DNA of 50,379 bases from Chara braunii (GCA_003427395.1 BFEA01000073.1:1743873-1794251); one strand, 5' to 3'. Numbered from the stretch's first letter, positions 19,383 to 30,672 are shown. Made by a program: numbers and translations. Notes: generated by a model not told the origin, from the sequence alone.

Positions 19383-21471
19383 GATGGTGTCTAAAGGCTA
19401 GGACTTGGAAAGTTGTGTGAGTGAAATCTGCGATGATGAGATAGATCCTGAAAGCAAGAGTGGGAGATTATCAAAAGAAGTAAAAGAAAAACGATCGCTG
19501 ACTACGGGAGATTGCGGTATGCTACAGGAGAAAGAAGGTGAACGCTTAAAGAAAAGTAAGTACAGGGAGAAAAACTCTGGCACAGAGAGAGAGAAACCTA
19601 GCGCAAAAGAGATGGCTAGCGTAGGGAAAAAAACCTAGCGCTGAGGGAGATAGGTAGCGCAGAGAGTGAGGGCGAGCATTTGGGGGAGAGGCGAGTGCAG
19701 AGAAGAAAGGTGAGCGCAAAAGAGGGAAGGTGTGCTCAGAGAAGTGTAGACGCAATGAGGAAAGTGAAGAATTGGTTAACGCAAAAGTGATGGTGCGGGA
19801 ATTGCTCCAAGCCGCAAAAGAACTGAGCGAGAGCATATTGGGTCGCACAGTTCTTATACTGAAACTTCTCGTTCCGACCCAGTGGGGACGCTGGGTGGGG
19901 GTTTGGTATTATGTCGGAGGGCACGGTGTCCCGGCCCTCCTGTGTACCAAGTCTCTGCATAGTGCCAGTTTCCTGCGTTGGTATCTGGATTGTTTCTCGG
20001 TGTGGACAGATCCCGGTGGCATAGCCCTCAGCAAAGGGGTGCGCCACAGGGCTTCCATTGGTCCACGCTGGCTCGGCGCCGTGCTGTACAGCAGGGCACA
20101 ACCGGCCTGTGACCGTGGTAGCCGCCGGGCTCGCCCTGGGACGCGGAGGTGAAAGGGTTGGCGCAGTCTTTTCTACTGCGCGCCAAGTGCCCTGTTGCCA
20201 AGTTATGGGTTAGGTGCAAGGGGTAGAAGTCGCTGTCGGGGAAGGGAAAGAGAAAAAGAAGAGTAAAATGTCATGTTTAGAACTCGTTTTCTCTGGCGCG
20301 TGGGAATCCGGTGACCTCAGGTTGTCGTGATGCTATAGTTTCCCTTCCGATTCTGGATTGCCGTCATCATTATCATTATTATTATTATTACCACTAAAAT
20401 TTCCTATTTTCAGCTTTCCGTCTGCCGGCCTGTCACTTCGTAGAAAAAGGGGGCGTCGATTCGGGTTTTCGGACCGTAACTGCGGTCTTGTGGCATGGGA
20501 TTACTGATCCTTTATATATCACCTGTATCAGGCCTGCTTGTCCGAGCCGCGTGGACCCCGGTGGCCAGGTTAAGAGGCAGATACAGTGAGAACGAAAGAA
20601 AAAGAAAGAAAAGAAAAGAAATAGGAAAAGAAGGAAAATGGAATCTCAGACTCGTGTGTGAGCTTAGGGTGCGGTTCAGGCGAGGCTGATGCACGAAGAG
20701 ATTTTTGGGATGTGGTCTTTTCCTTTCTTTTTTTTTCTGCGGTCATTATCATCATTTTATTCTTATTATTATTATTACTTAGTTCTCTAATTTTGAATTC
20801 TGGTTGTTGGCCTGTCCTTTTGCGGGAAGCCAACGGTTCGGATTTCGAATCATCCTTTCGTGGCCTAAGAAGGCCGATCTCACGTATACAGTCTGTGGGT
20901 GCGCTTCGATCTGATATCGCCTCAAAAGGAGGGCGACCCGTGGCCGCATCGGTAGGAGGCCTATCACCTCTTCATGGAGGGTCATAAGCCCCCTCCTTGC
21001 CATCAGACACGGGTACCCAATTGGGATAGACCGAGGGTGTACTAAAAAAGGGGAAAAGGCGACCGATTGAGTGTAGACAAGTGCGTTATTCTCTGAAAAT
21101 CATTCGTTTTTTTTTAATTATTAGTCATTTTTAAAGGCTGTAAAATTCTTGAAATCGGGTAAGGTATGAAGAGGACTAATCTGGGTCCTTCGTTCAGAAC
21201 ACAGAGAGGACAGTCCTATAAAAGGGGAGAGGGAGTTGAGATATCATCCGCGGCCAGTTGCCTGGTGGTACACGGCCTGTACTGCGAGTTTTGGTAGGGG
21301 GTGGTCTGCTACAGGAAGTCGATGGTCTAGTGTTGTGCTATCTCTCAAGCGGGGCAGGCTATCCTGAGTAGCAAGGGCGTTACATGGCTATAGGCCGGGG
21401 TGTTGGCGGCATACAGTGCGTTGGGTTCCAGTGTCGGGGGAAGGTCCTCAAATTACGACGGCCCTTAACTA
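19383..21471 (+). other. 3' internal region between the antisense ORF and 3' LTR
   Basis: Short frames such as 19405-19638 and 19730-20152 lack homology. An imperfect duplication with a period near 387 bp links 20361-20480 and 20749-20855. Both start with a TCATTATCATT-rich tract and end in a CGGATTTCG/GGGTTTTCGG-like block. No clear polypurine tract lies directly before the 3' LTR. The nearest purine run, GGGGGAAGG, is at about 21436-21444. Confidence 0.45.
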
Positions 21472-24260
21472 TGATGGGGGAGAGGTAGTCCGGCTGAAAG
21501 TCTGCATTGAAGGGGGGAGAGAGAAGGAGATGTGAGGTGACCAGAGGCTGCAGGCTGCCATTTCCGAAGCGCGCGATAGGGCAGAGCGGAGGTGCAGACG
21601 AGACGGGGTGACCGTGGGCTTGAGAGCGACGGTCATCTATCACGAGACCGAATCATCAACTGGGACCAGGACAAGGGAGGAGCAGCACAACGAGAGAGAC
21701 TCAGGTGGGGAGAGTGAAATGAGCGAGGCTGATTGTGAGACGGATCTCTGGTCCTTGAATAGACCCGAGGAGATCCAAAAGCACCACCGGGCCGCGGAGC
21801 CGGTGGAAAAGGGACCTGAGGCCAGCTCACGACACCCGACTCCCAGAGGTCGCCGGACTGGAGGCCGCGGGGCAGGAGGAAAACAGAGCAAGGGAAAGAG
21901 ACAAGTGTGAGACACGAGAGGCAGAACACATGCGCTGCGAAGAGGTCAATGAGAGGTGAAGTAACACGGGTGACCAGAGCACGTTTTCAGTGGATATGGT
22001 TGACGTCAACATCCGCCTCCTCAAGTAGTCCAGCGTCAGTTGAGCCGCTGCAAGTTTGAGCGCCATGCCAGAAGTGACCAGCAAACAGTAGTTTTTTTTT
22101 TTTTTTTTTCCCTTTTCTTGTCGCTCGGCGAGTGATCAGTCACCATATCCTCTTCTTGGGCTTATTGTCAAAGCAAACTGTTTCTAGGAGCGCTTTCTCT
22201 CTTGCTCGGTGCAAGTGAACGGAGGAAGTGAGTGATTGGGACGCGAGCGGTACACAGTTTACTCGCGGCAACCCAGGGAGGCGAACAAGGGAAAACGTGA
22301 GAAGACAATAGTTTTAGCTATGATGACGACCCGACGCCAAGAGAGAGGAGGTTGCTCTTGCAAGTTGGGAGCAGGCACAAGTGGCCAGTTGTTTTACTCG
22401 AAAAGGCTCTGTTGCGTTCGCGTGATAAATGTGTTGTGGTTTGTCCGCCCATGCAAGCATGCAGTGATCGAGAGAGACTTGAGTTGATCGTGACTTGACG
22501 AGATATGAGGCTGTCTTCGTGGGCGTTGCTGGTGATACCCTGGCGAGGTGAATGTCGCGATGAGCTTCGGGAGATTGGGGTGTGGAACTGTGCAACTATC
22601 AATCTAAGAGGGACGAGCAGTACTCGTGAGACGCGGGGCTGTCTTGAGATCGCACTGTGACGGCTATCTCTAACTGTCAACTTGAGAGGTAATAGCTGTG
22701 TCGTGTGGGTGGGCACTGGTAGTTCTCATTTCTGTAGCATCCTGTTGTTGCCAGTTGACTTCCGACAAAATTTGAGACCGCATGTTCTTGTTACGCCTCT
22801 GTCTTGTCTCGGGTAATGTTCTCGTACTGGGGTTTGATCATGTCGGGTCGAACCTGGGATGAATATGCAGTTACCCTTCGTAGTAACCTTGCTTTTAATG
22901 AGAACAGACCTTCATCGTCGGTGCGTAAAGATTACCTCATGCCCCTTTATCAATCAAAGTCAGAGCGACTTTCTCGCACTATAGAGAGATTCAGAGGTTG
23001 GTGCGATCGCTTGAGAGTCTCATGCAAGAAACAACGGGGTTAGAGTGTGATCGCGGGTATACAATGTGTGTGGATTGCAGATAACTAAACAACTTCCATG
23101 CACCCATGCTAGCAGTTTTAATCTAAAGGGGGATGGGAAGCTTGGCTATGACTCTGCTATAGGCAACTGTACGCCCTTTTAGCAAATTCTGCATGGTTGA
23201 GCTTGATCTATTCCTTCTCAGCCAGGTCATTTAGACATTGTGAACAACCTGGATTTTGACTCCTCTTACCCCTTGGCGTGGCTATACGAGAGCTTGAATG
23301 TATGGGTTTATAATTGTGCATCCGATCGAAATGGTTGCTAGCGACCAGGAGAAGTTGTTTTGCAGTTAGCAATTAATTGAGTGTGAAACGTGCAAGTTAG
23401 TGTGTACTCGCGTGAAAAGGGATGACCGCTTGATTGCGACATATGAATGATTGCGCTACTGCGANATGTGGATGACTGCNCTATTGAGACGTGTGAAGGA
23501 ATGCGAGATTGCATTGTGTGANAGTGNCATGTGANTGCATTGTGCGACAGGTGCCGTGTGACGGCATTGCGTGACANTGNTGTATGACTACGTTANGTGA
23601 TTGCGCTNTGCGATTGTTTTGAGTGACAGCACCTTGCGATTGCTTATCNCAACTGCCTAAGGGCGTGAGTGGGTTGGAGTGCATACTCTCGCCNGATTGA
23701 ATAATTGCCNATAGTAGTAAGAGCTCGATCGTACCTTGTGGTAAATTTGATGCATGACTGAGTAGGCCAACGAAAGCATGTATGAGCAAGACCAAGCGCC
23801 CTACAAGATTGATGACTGCAGGCAGGCGTCTGATCAAATATGCAGGCCTTCTTTAAGGCNTACCTAGTGTGTTTGAGTATCAGAGGGGAGTAAAGAAAAT
23901 GTCCTCCATTNGTCGTGTCCCATACCTTNACCTCTGACTGGATGGGGAAAAGAAAGTCGGTACTGAGGAAAATCACCTACATCCTCGTTAAGTTCCTACT
24001 CGAAGGCGACTGAGTGCCTATTTTGCCTTTTCCCTCTTTCTCTTATTTCGCAGAAGCCTCGTGTCTCAGTCGACCCGTATGCAATTGGTGATAGTTTGNA
24101 TATTGAGGGCAGTTTCCTCAGAGCCTTNCCTTTTAATTCGTTTTCCTTTACTTGTTTACTGTATCTGGGTATGGGCTGGCCAAGTGTCCGGGAGACAGAA
24201 CTCTAGGTAAAACAAATAGAAAAGGGAANTNNGTTCTGNACCNAGANGGTATCATACTTT

Positions 24261-24267
24261 TATAAAA
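24261..24267 (+). promoter_or_regulatory. Candidate TATA box of the 3' LTR
   Basis: TATAAAA at the position equivalent to 4440-4446 in the 5' LTR. In this copy it would drive transcription outward into the hAT-like flank. Confidence 0.4.
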
Positions 24268-24978
24268 GGCTGTGCTGGGATAGTCGAACGGGNNGTGCTT
24301 AATNNTGATTGGGCTGATGGTGANGGTGAATGAACTGCGTGGAAAGATCCATCAAACNGCGCTCAGACTTGTTCNGAGCTCAGAGCCCCTGCCCTCAGGT
24401 TCACGTGAGTTTTTACCTGAGTGCTGGTACCTATAGATCTCGAGCGCGGTACAACAGTCTGAGTCAATGAAAGGCATGTGTATACCGNTCTGATCATGAG
24501 AGTCTTTGGATGCTAGTATTAATCAATGAGTATGTGCCCCCTTTGAATGGGCTATCGACCATACCCCCTATGGCTGAGCAACCGGAAAACTTTTCTGAAA
24601 ACCTGAGGCGAGTGATGAANTGAAGAGGGAGGGAGCAACTGCCAATATCNGGATGAGAAAATGAAAGGATTCTCGCGCTCGAGTGTCTGATGATGTCAGC
24701 AGTCAGGGTTCCTNTGTTAGGGCGAGGGGCACATGGACTTGCACCATCCAGTATGAGATAGGGGAACACACGTGAGTGTCGTGCACAAGGAGACTCGTGT
24801 TTTCATATAGAAACTGAAAGTGNCCCTCATANGCCTAGCTTGTTTCATCATCAGCAGTAGCCCGNTACTCTCGCAGNACAGCCCAAGTTAGGTAATAGCG
24901 TTCAGCGTGAGGGGTCCACGNAACTCATCTGCANTTCACTTTTGTTGTTTTCTGAACTCANAAGAACTTGAGTGAATT

Positions 24979-25224
24979 ATGAAAGAAGACGATGTCATTG
25001 TGTTGAAGTCCCGTTTAAACAGAGACAAGAAGGAAGGATGGGAGGAAGAGGCTTGCACGGATATGGAAATTTATAGAAAGACTCAGAGGGTGTATGCAGT
25101 TGANATGGCCAAAGGGAGGAAATATATTGAATACGTGCTTTATTTTCATGGTAGCGATGGCAAGTTGCACAGTACCTGCTCATGGCTAGAATTAGTGGAG
25201 CAGGCTAGGGCAATGCTCAGGTGA
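24979..25224 (+). CDS. 3' LTR copy of the 81-aa ORF
   Basis: Its translation is identical to that of the 5' LTR ORF at 5158-5403, including the same N-containing codon. The identity may be an assembly effect rather than recent origin. See the 5' LTR entry for the protein itself. Confidence 0.3.
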   Translation: MKEDDVIVLKSRLNRDKKEGWEEEACTDMEIYRKTQRVYAVXMAKGRKYIEYVLYFHGSDGKLHSTCSWLELVEQARAMLR

Positions 25225-26228
25225 GCACGGATATACTCGGGTACTTCTCTAGAGATATCCGCCCGCATCTCAAAAGCCAAAAGTCCCGTTCAGCAAATAG
25301 CCACGCATCCAGCACTCAGCAGNTAGGTGACTAGTTTTCTCATCAAGTTGTCAAGTGAGCAGTACATTGTGCTGCTATTAAGTGGGCAGTGACCAATCAG
25401 TACCTAATTGGTGTTCGATCAGTGTTCTACTGGGACTCTTAAGTGTCAGATACCAGCTGGCAAAAAACAGTTGTACCCCGTTATTAAGCAACCATTGCAT
25501 AAAGAACTACTACTGTGGCATCAGATCTCAGTCAACCATCAGTCAGTTTCCTTGTCAGAAGAGAATCAGCTAGGTCTAAATTTTCGCCTCAACTTACGAG
25601 TATAGTCAGGTCATCCTCCTATACCTCAATCTCAGGGGGTTGTCCCTGCTAGTATCCAACGCTGCCAGCAGTAGTCTGTTCTCAATGCTGCTATCGGTAA
25701 GCTACGTTTAGTGCCGTTATCAGTAAGCGGTGCGCAGTGCCGACGACGGTGAACAGTACTTAGCATTGTTAACAGTGACTAGTGTTCAGTGTTGCTGCCA
25801 AGTTAGCAGTACTCTGTGTCTGTCACATGAGTAACACTCGGTCACTTCAAACGGCGCTCAATTTCAGTCAGTAATTTCTCAAGCAGCAATCAGCTACCAG
25901 CAAACAGACTAGTGGCCAAGCAGGTAATCAAACAACAATCGTTTTACATCCGATCAGTATCCCAATCAGCACTTAGGGAAGGTATTCAGATCAGCAATCA
26001 GATCAATAATCACCAGATCAGCAGTCGGCTTAGCAATCAGTTCATTCAGTAATCAGTCCAGTGTAATCGGCCCAGCAATCAGTTCATCCAGTAATCAGTC
26101 CAGTGTAACGAGTTCAACAATCAGATCAGTTCAGCAATCGGATCAGTTCAGCAATCAGAATAGCAGTTAGTTCATCAAATCAGCAATTAAATCAGCAGAC
26201 AACGGGCAAGCAACAACCATCATCATAC

Positions 26229-26846
26229 ATGAGTGAATTCCACTACTATTCAGTCAGTGATTCAGTGCTGGCCAACCTGAATAGGATCTCCCTCAAGGAG
26301 GCTATTCGGTACCGATATGTCAGTGCCGCATGCTTCAAGAGAGGGGACCTGTCGGTCTTCGTTGTGCTCACCAGTTTTGCAGGAGGCACTATCCATGACC
26401 TGAGACCCTACCTTAAGAAAGGAAAGGATAATCAGGAGCACTTTGACTCCGTCTGGATCCTAGCAATCATCTATCTCAGTCGGAGGGAGCGTGAGTTCGA
26501 TGAGGCAGGAGACACGCTGACCCGTAGCTTTGGACCAAAGCTCTACACTGACTACCCCAAACCCCCGGTACCATGTCTGCTCACTGATGGGACTTGCTGG
26601 GGAGATTTAGTTGATTTGGCAAAGAGATACATCTCTCCCTCTGTGATAGGTCGTGAGGTCTCATCAGAGCATCAGCCTACGTGCTGGGACGAGTTATGTT
26701 CCATGGTCAACTATCGGATCATGTGCGGGGGTTGGGATTGCTGCAGGCTTGTTGGATACAGGTGGCTCTATGGTCCGATGCCCCGATCTCAGAGAACACA
26801 TGGACGCGTGCCGAGGCAGAGGAGAAGGACAGTTGTGAGGGATTGA
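26229..26846 (+). CDS. 3' LTR copy of family protein A (205 aa)
   Basis: It differs from 6409-7026 mainly by resolving its N bases and by one residue near the C-terminus (Val for Leu). All family blocks are intact. It is preceded by the same ATG-free leader (25830-26228). Because the left side of the adapter junction is nearly identical to the 5' LTR, this copy may be partly a consensus. Confidence 0.55.
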   Translation: MSEFHYYSVSDSVLANLNRISLKEAIRYRYVSAACFKRGDLSVFVVLTSFAGGTIHDLRPYLKKGKDNQEHFDSVWILAIIYLSRREREFDEAGDTLTRSFGPKLYTDYPKPPVPCLLTDGTCWGDLVDLAKRYISPSVIGREVSSEHQPTCWDELCSMVNYRIMCGGWDCCRLVGYRWLYGPMPRSQRTHGRVPRQRRRTVVRD

Positions 26847-26928
26847 GGGTGTGATTCAGCAGAGACCAGCGAACGGCCAGCAGTCATTTAAGTACATGTA
26901 AGAGATCAAGCCTATCACAATTGACTAG

Positions 26929-27555
26929 TTGGTTCTTGACAAACTCAACCGGTTGTCTTCTAGGGAGAGCTTTCCTTACAAGTATGTCAAGATCGATGGT
27001 TTCAAGCTGGACGACTTGTCAATCTTCATTGCTCTTACTGAGTTCGCAGAAAGCACGATTAGAGACTTACGGATTTATCTGAAGAAGGGTAAAGAGATCC
27101 ATCCACATTTTGACGTGTTGTGGGCTGCTGCAATCAAGTTCGTGCGGCAGAAAGTTGATCAGCTTGAAGGTGGCACGAGTCTAGCCTATAGCTTCGGTCC
27201 CAAACTTTTCTGTGACTATCCTAAACCTCCAGTCCCATATTACCTTACAGATGGGTCCTGCTGGGAAGGTTTGGTGGATTTTGCTAAGAGGTACCTTTCT
27301 CCTGCAGCAATGGACTACGAGGCGCTGACGGAGCCTTCTGAGTTCCCTCATCTTAGACGAGGGATTTTCTCACAGCCGTATCTTCCCTCTGCATGGGAAG
27401 AATTTTGTATCTTCCTGGACCTACACGTGAGTCATGGATGTGATTCTCTAAAGATAGCGAGCTTCATGTGGCGTTTCATAGAAAAGCCTCAGCCTCAGGA
27501 AGTGCAGAGATGTGACCAAAAGCATGAGAGACAGTCAGTAAGACGAGAGATAGAC
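26929..27555 (+). pseudogene. 3' LTR copy of family protein B, cut by adapter sequence
   Basis: It has the same frame and non-ATG beginning as 7109-7747. The genuine sequence stops at 27555. The apparent last residues (LSLIHI) are translated adapter. The missing tail and stop are found again after the artefact, at about 28346-28351. Confidence 0.65.
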
Positions 27556-27593
27556 CTGTCTCTTATACACATCTAGATGTGTATAAGAGACAG
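27556..27593. other. Nextera mate-pair junction adapter (assembly artefact)
   Basis: CTGTCTCTTATACACATCT (27556-27574) is followed directly by its reverse complement (27575-27593). These are two Tn5 transposase mosaic ends in the arrangement produced by circularised mate-pair libraries. It is a laboratory sequence and not part of the genome. Peptides such as SLIHI and CLLYTS encoded across it are typical of adapter read-through. Confidence 0.98.
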
Positions 27594-28099
27594 CTCTTGA
27601 CATAGACGTGGACAGTCATGCGGTGCTTGTTGGCTAGCGTAGATGCACCCTTGATATAGTCTTGGACAATCATGCGGTGCTTGTTGGCTAGTGTAGATGC
27701 TACAGATCTGCTAAGCCGCTGCACTTGGTCCCCTAAGCGCAGCCTATCCACACAAGCACGACTGGTGAAGTTCCGTGTAGAGCCTATGTCTGCGAAGACA
27801 CTCACTTTGCGGCCACCTACATCAACCTCTACCAGAAAATGTTCACCCCTAGGACCTTTACTAATCATCACCCAAGAGCCTCTGGCCCTCTGGGATCCTT
27901 CCCTGACCACTCAATTTGTAGCTCTTCTATGGACTCAGACACATCTCTCGAACAGAGCATCGGTGGGTCTGAATGTGCTACAGGGCGTTGGATGAGTCAC
28001 TAGCCTTGGCCAACGACTGAAGTGGGGAAGGCAACGTTACCGCTTCAGCACGAGTAAGAGCGGCTAACACTCCTACTGGCCCGAGGTGTTCCCTCCTAC
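27594..28099 (-). pseudogene. pol: Misjoined fragment of a Ty3/gypsy protease region
   Basis: It is homologous to about 39793-40240 in the same orientation. On the minus strand it encodes the same protease-like protein (GEHFLVEVDVGGRKVSVF, then ADIGSTRNFTSR). It contains a 54-bp in-frame tandem duplication (TCATGCGG at 27616 and again at 27670) giving two ASTLANKHRM units. It is present here because an untrimmed mate-pair read was used in assembly, so it says nothing about the local genome structure. Confidence 0.8.
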
Positions 28100-28345
28100 T
28101 GGACTACGAGGCACTGACGGAGCCTTCTGAGTTCCCTCATCTTAGACGAGGGATTTTCTCACAGTCGTATCTTCCCTCTGCATGGGAAGAATTTTGTATC
28201 TTCCTGGACCTACACGTGAGTCATGGATGTGATTCTCTAAAGATAACAAGCTTCAGGTGGCGTTTCATAGAAAAGCCTCAGCCTCAGGAAGTGCAGAGAT
28301 GTGATCAAAAGCATGAGAGACAGTCAGTAAGACGAGAGATAGACA
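28100..28345 (+). repeat. False tandem copy of 27311-27555
   Basis: The LTR sequence restarts at the GGACTACGAGGC block and repeats the last 245 bp before the adapter, then continues into the LTR end. This copy shows several substitutions relative to the 5' LTR (for example AAGATAACAAGC for AAGATAGCGAGC), whereas the copy left of the adapter shows almost none. The right copy is probably the authentic 3' LTR. Confidence 0.8.
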
Positions 28346-28628
28346 GAGATGTTTAGAGGGATGAGTGAGGACTCTTGACTAGTGCTGGTCACTCTCTTTC
28401 CACATGTACTTTCTGAGACTATCATGAGATCTCATTCTTCCCTCATTCAATTGCATCTGTCTTTACCGGAGTCAGTCAGTCTTATTTTCTGCATTATTTT
28501 TGCCAGATGATTGCCTTCGTGGATGTTTTGTCACAGTTCTCAAAATGAGATTGACATAATTGATGCATGCATAGCACTCCATAATTTTATGATTATTACA
28601 TGCATAACTCTCAACTGTTCCGAATCAA

Positions 28629-28634
28629 AATAAA
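28629..28634 (+). terminator. Candidate polyadenylation signal in the 3' LTR
   Basis: AATAAA at the position matching 8020-8025. In this downstream copy it would end the element's transcript. Confidence 0.4.
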
Positions 28635-28823
28635 AGATTCCTAAGACCGGGGACCGGCGAAGACCGCAATTGAAGGGTCTCGCTCGAAGCCGGACGCACA
28701 GAACAGGAAGGGTTTTGCATTATTTAATTTATTTAATTTATTGCAATCACATACAAAATCCTGCGTGACAGCCTGTTGGCTTTCCGGTCGCCCTGAGAGG
28801 CCAGACTGCGAAAAAGTGCGACA

Positions 28824-29217
28824 ACGTTTCGCATCCGTGTTCGCGATGATGGAGCGTTTGCTAGCAGTGAGGTCCGCATTGGAGAGGACGGTGGATGGCG
28901 ATACTTGGGGTATGGTCCCTTGGGACCATTCCGTTCGTCAGTCGGCTAAGTGGGTCAGNNGGCCGGTGCGGCATGGCAGTTGGTNGGATTCCATGTGCAT
29001 CTTGTTCCGCATCATGGAGCCTGCGTACGACCTGCTGCACAGGTTGGACCGTGGAGGGCTNCACATGTCGCGGGTGGTTGAGNGGACACANGATCTGGCC
29101 CGCCAGGTAGCAGAGGAGGTTTGTGCACTTCCCGTCGCTCCCGAGCCTTNCACTGGCAGACGAGGCGGCCAGCGTCGGAGAGATCGAGGATNTGGCAGTG
29201 GTCGGTACCACGGATGA
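28824..29217 (+). pseudogene. hAT-type transposase fragment abutting the 3' LTR
   Basis: The open frame directly after the LTR encodes RFASVFAMMERLLAVRSALE, a short gap, then SAKWV...RHGSWWDS-like, RIMEPAYDLLHRLDRGG and MSRVVE segments. This resembles the middle region of hAT transposases: the F-x-x-L-x-R-L helix, then the W...EP-x-x-x-LLR-x-D-GG pattern. The frame ends at 29217, with single N bases inside. The N-terminal half should lie on the far side of the LTR element if that element inserted here, but 1-1647 does not supply it. Identification is from pattern memory. Confidence 0.5.
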
Positions 29218-29310
29218 GGTTCTCATCGGTCCGAGNGAGATCCGCGTGCACACGANGATTGTTGATGGACTACGGACTTGCGTTTTCTTGACTTTCTCAG
29301 TGTAGTTTAG

Positions 29311-29540
29311 TTTTTTGTTATNCATGACAGACGTAGTGTCTCGTGATGTTGTATTATAGTCTACTTTCCAGTCGGTACTTTTCTNCGCANACGTAGTGTT
29401 TCGTGATGTTGTATTATAGTCTACTTTCGTAGGAGCAGATGACCTTTTCGTTCGAGTTCAGTTTTTTGTTATCCATGACAGACGTAGTGTTTCGTGATNT
29501 TGTATTATAGTGTACTTTCCAGTAGGTACTTTTCTGCGCA
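29311..29540. repeat. Direct repeats, 151-bp spacing
   Basis: A block of about 79 bp with TTTTTTGTTAT, CATGACAGACGTAGTGT, TTGTATTATAG and GGTACTTTTCT occurs at 29311-29389 and again at 29462-29540. A partial third copy (ACGTAGTGTTTCG...) lies at 29391-29428. It is probably a degraded 3' untranslated tail or minisatellite. Confidence 0.7.
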
Positions 29541-30066
29541 GTTTGGTACTTCGGAGATTGTAGCTTCTTAGTGTATTTTTAGTGTATATTTTTGTCGGAA
29601 TTTTTGGGTTGGTACTTGTTTCCATAGACTGGCGGGGCTTCAACACGATGTGTCAGATTTTTGTTATTATCCATGCTATATTGGTTTGCATTTTGCTTCG
29701 ATTACATCTTGGTATTTGCGATGTTTCTATTTTCAGACGACGAGTGTTTTGTGTGCTTTCAGTCCGCCCTTGGTGTCTTTGAAATCTCACTTCCCACTGT
29801 ATGAGCACCAGAAAAACCTCGGGTACCCGGCGGCGTGGGCGGACTTGGGGAGTTAGGGTTTGGCGCGATTTGAACACGCACGAAACCCAAACCCCCAAAG
29901 TGCTTCCAGGCCCCTCATAACCTCCCCCCCTCCCCCCAACACCCCCCAAACCACCTTTTTTTGTTTTTTTGCCTGCAACCCTTTTTTTAATTTCTCTAAC
30001 CGCTTGTTTCGCGATATTAAAAAAAAAAAAAACAGATATTTTGGAAAAACAATTAAAACAAAGGTC

Positions 30067-30070
<4 letters not shown>
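29541..30070. other. Non-coding AT-rich to GC-rich transition
   Basis: No gene is recognised. C-rich and poly-A tracts lie at 29925-30060. The long antisense open frame across this region is a by-product of simple repeats. Confidence 0.4.
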
Positions 30071-30104
<34 letters not shown>

Positions 30105-30272
30105 TGTGTGTATTTGTGTGTGTAGATGGGTGGCGCGGTTTGCAGGGTTGTACGTGTTGGCGGAAAAAAAAAAAAAGAAAAAAAGTGCCCGTGTGTGTGT
30201 GATGGTGTGAATTTGTGTGTGCGTGTGCGTGTGCGTGTGTGAATGTGTGTGTGTGTCTGTGTGTGCGTGTGT
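30071..30272. repeat. (GT)n microsatellites
   Basis: A pure (TG)15 run covers 30071-30100. Interrupted GT-rich runs interleaved with A tracts continue to about 30272, followed by G-rich low-complexity sequence to about 30500. Confidence 0.9.
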
Positions 30273-30586
30273 AAATGGGTGGCGTGGTTTGGGGGGTTGT
30301 AATTGTGGGCGGGGAAAGAAAAAAAAACAAATGGCCCGGGTGGCGCAGAGGCCCGGGTGGAGGGTGGCGCTGGCGGGCAATGGCGGGCAATGGCGCAGAA
30401 GCCCTCCGTTGGGTGGGGGTAGGGGTGTGGGGCCTTGGCAGGTGGCGATTTTTGGGGTGGGGTGGGGGGGCTATTGGGTGGTCCCCGGGGGCGGTTTTGG
30501 CACTTTGGGGGTTTGTCGAATGCGGACCACCACCCCGTAGCCCCCGACGCGCGCACGCGCCCTGCGGGGTCACGTTCAAATATTTT

Positions 30587-30672
30587 CGCGCGCGCGCGCG
30601 CGCGTGGCGCGTTTGAACGCGAATGAACGCGGGGCAGGGGGGTTTGAACGTGAACGCGCGTTCACGGCGTTC
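30587..30672. repeat. (CG)9 tract and GAACGCG-rich patch
   Basis: An alternating CG run at 30587-30604 could adopt Z-DNA. It is followed by repeated GTTTGAACGCG, GAACGCGGGG and GAACGCGCGTTCACGGCGTTC words forming short inverted repeats. It is similar to the patch at 1554-1600. Confidence 0.7.

Larger units (their letters stand above)
21472..28823 (+). mobile_element. 3' LTR of the giant retrotransposon (contains an assembly artefact)
   Basis: This copy of 1648-8210 starts at TGATGGGGG and ends GTGCGACA. Its excess length of about 789 bp over the 5' LTR is explained by the adapter junction, the foreign segment (27556-28099) and the false duplication of about 245 bp. Divergence from the 5' LTR is patchy. 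It is a few percent in the first 1.6 kb and after 28100, and near zero with shared N positions at 23465-25322 and up to 27555. This suggests consensus gap filling. Confidence 0.85.

Noticed and set aside
20353-20800. Intron signals or a structured RNA in the ATT-rich duplicated tract
   Set aside because: It is explained by a low-complexity ATT/ATC tract within an imperfect 387-bp duplication. No conserved pairing is seen.
27556-27593. Possible natural Tn5-like insertion site
   Set aside because: Two mosaic ends sit directly head to head with nothing between, which is the mate-pair library junction and not a transposon insertion.
28741-28823. N-terminal extension of the hAT-like frame into the LTR
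   Set aside because: The in-frame ATG at 28741 lies in LTR sequence that is also present at the 5' LTR end, so the frame continuity is accidental.
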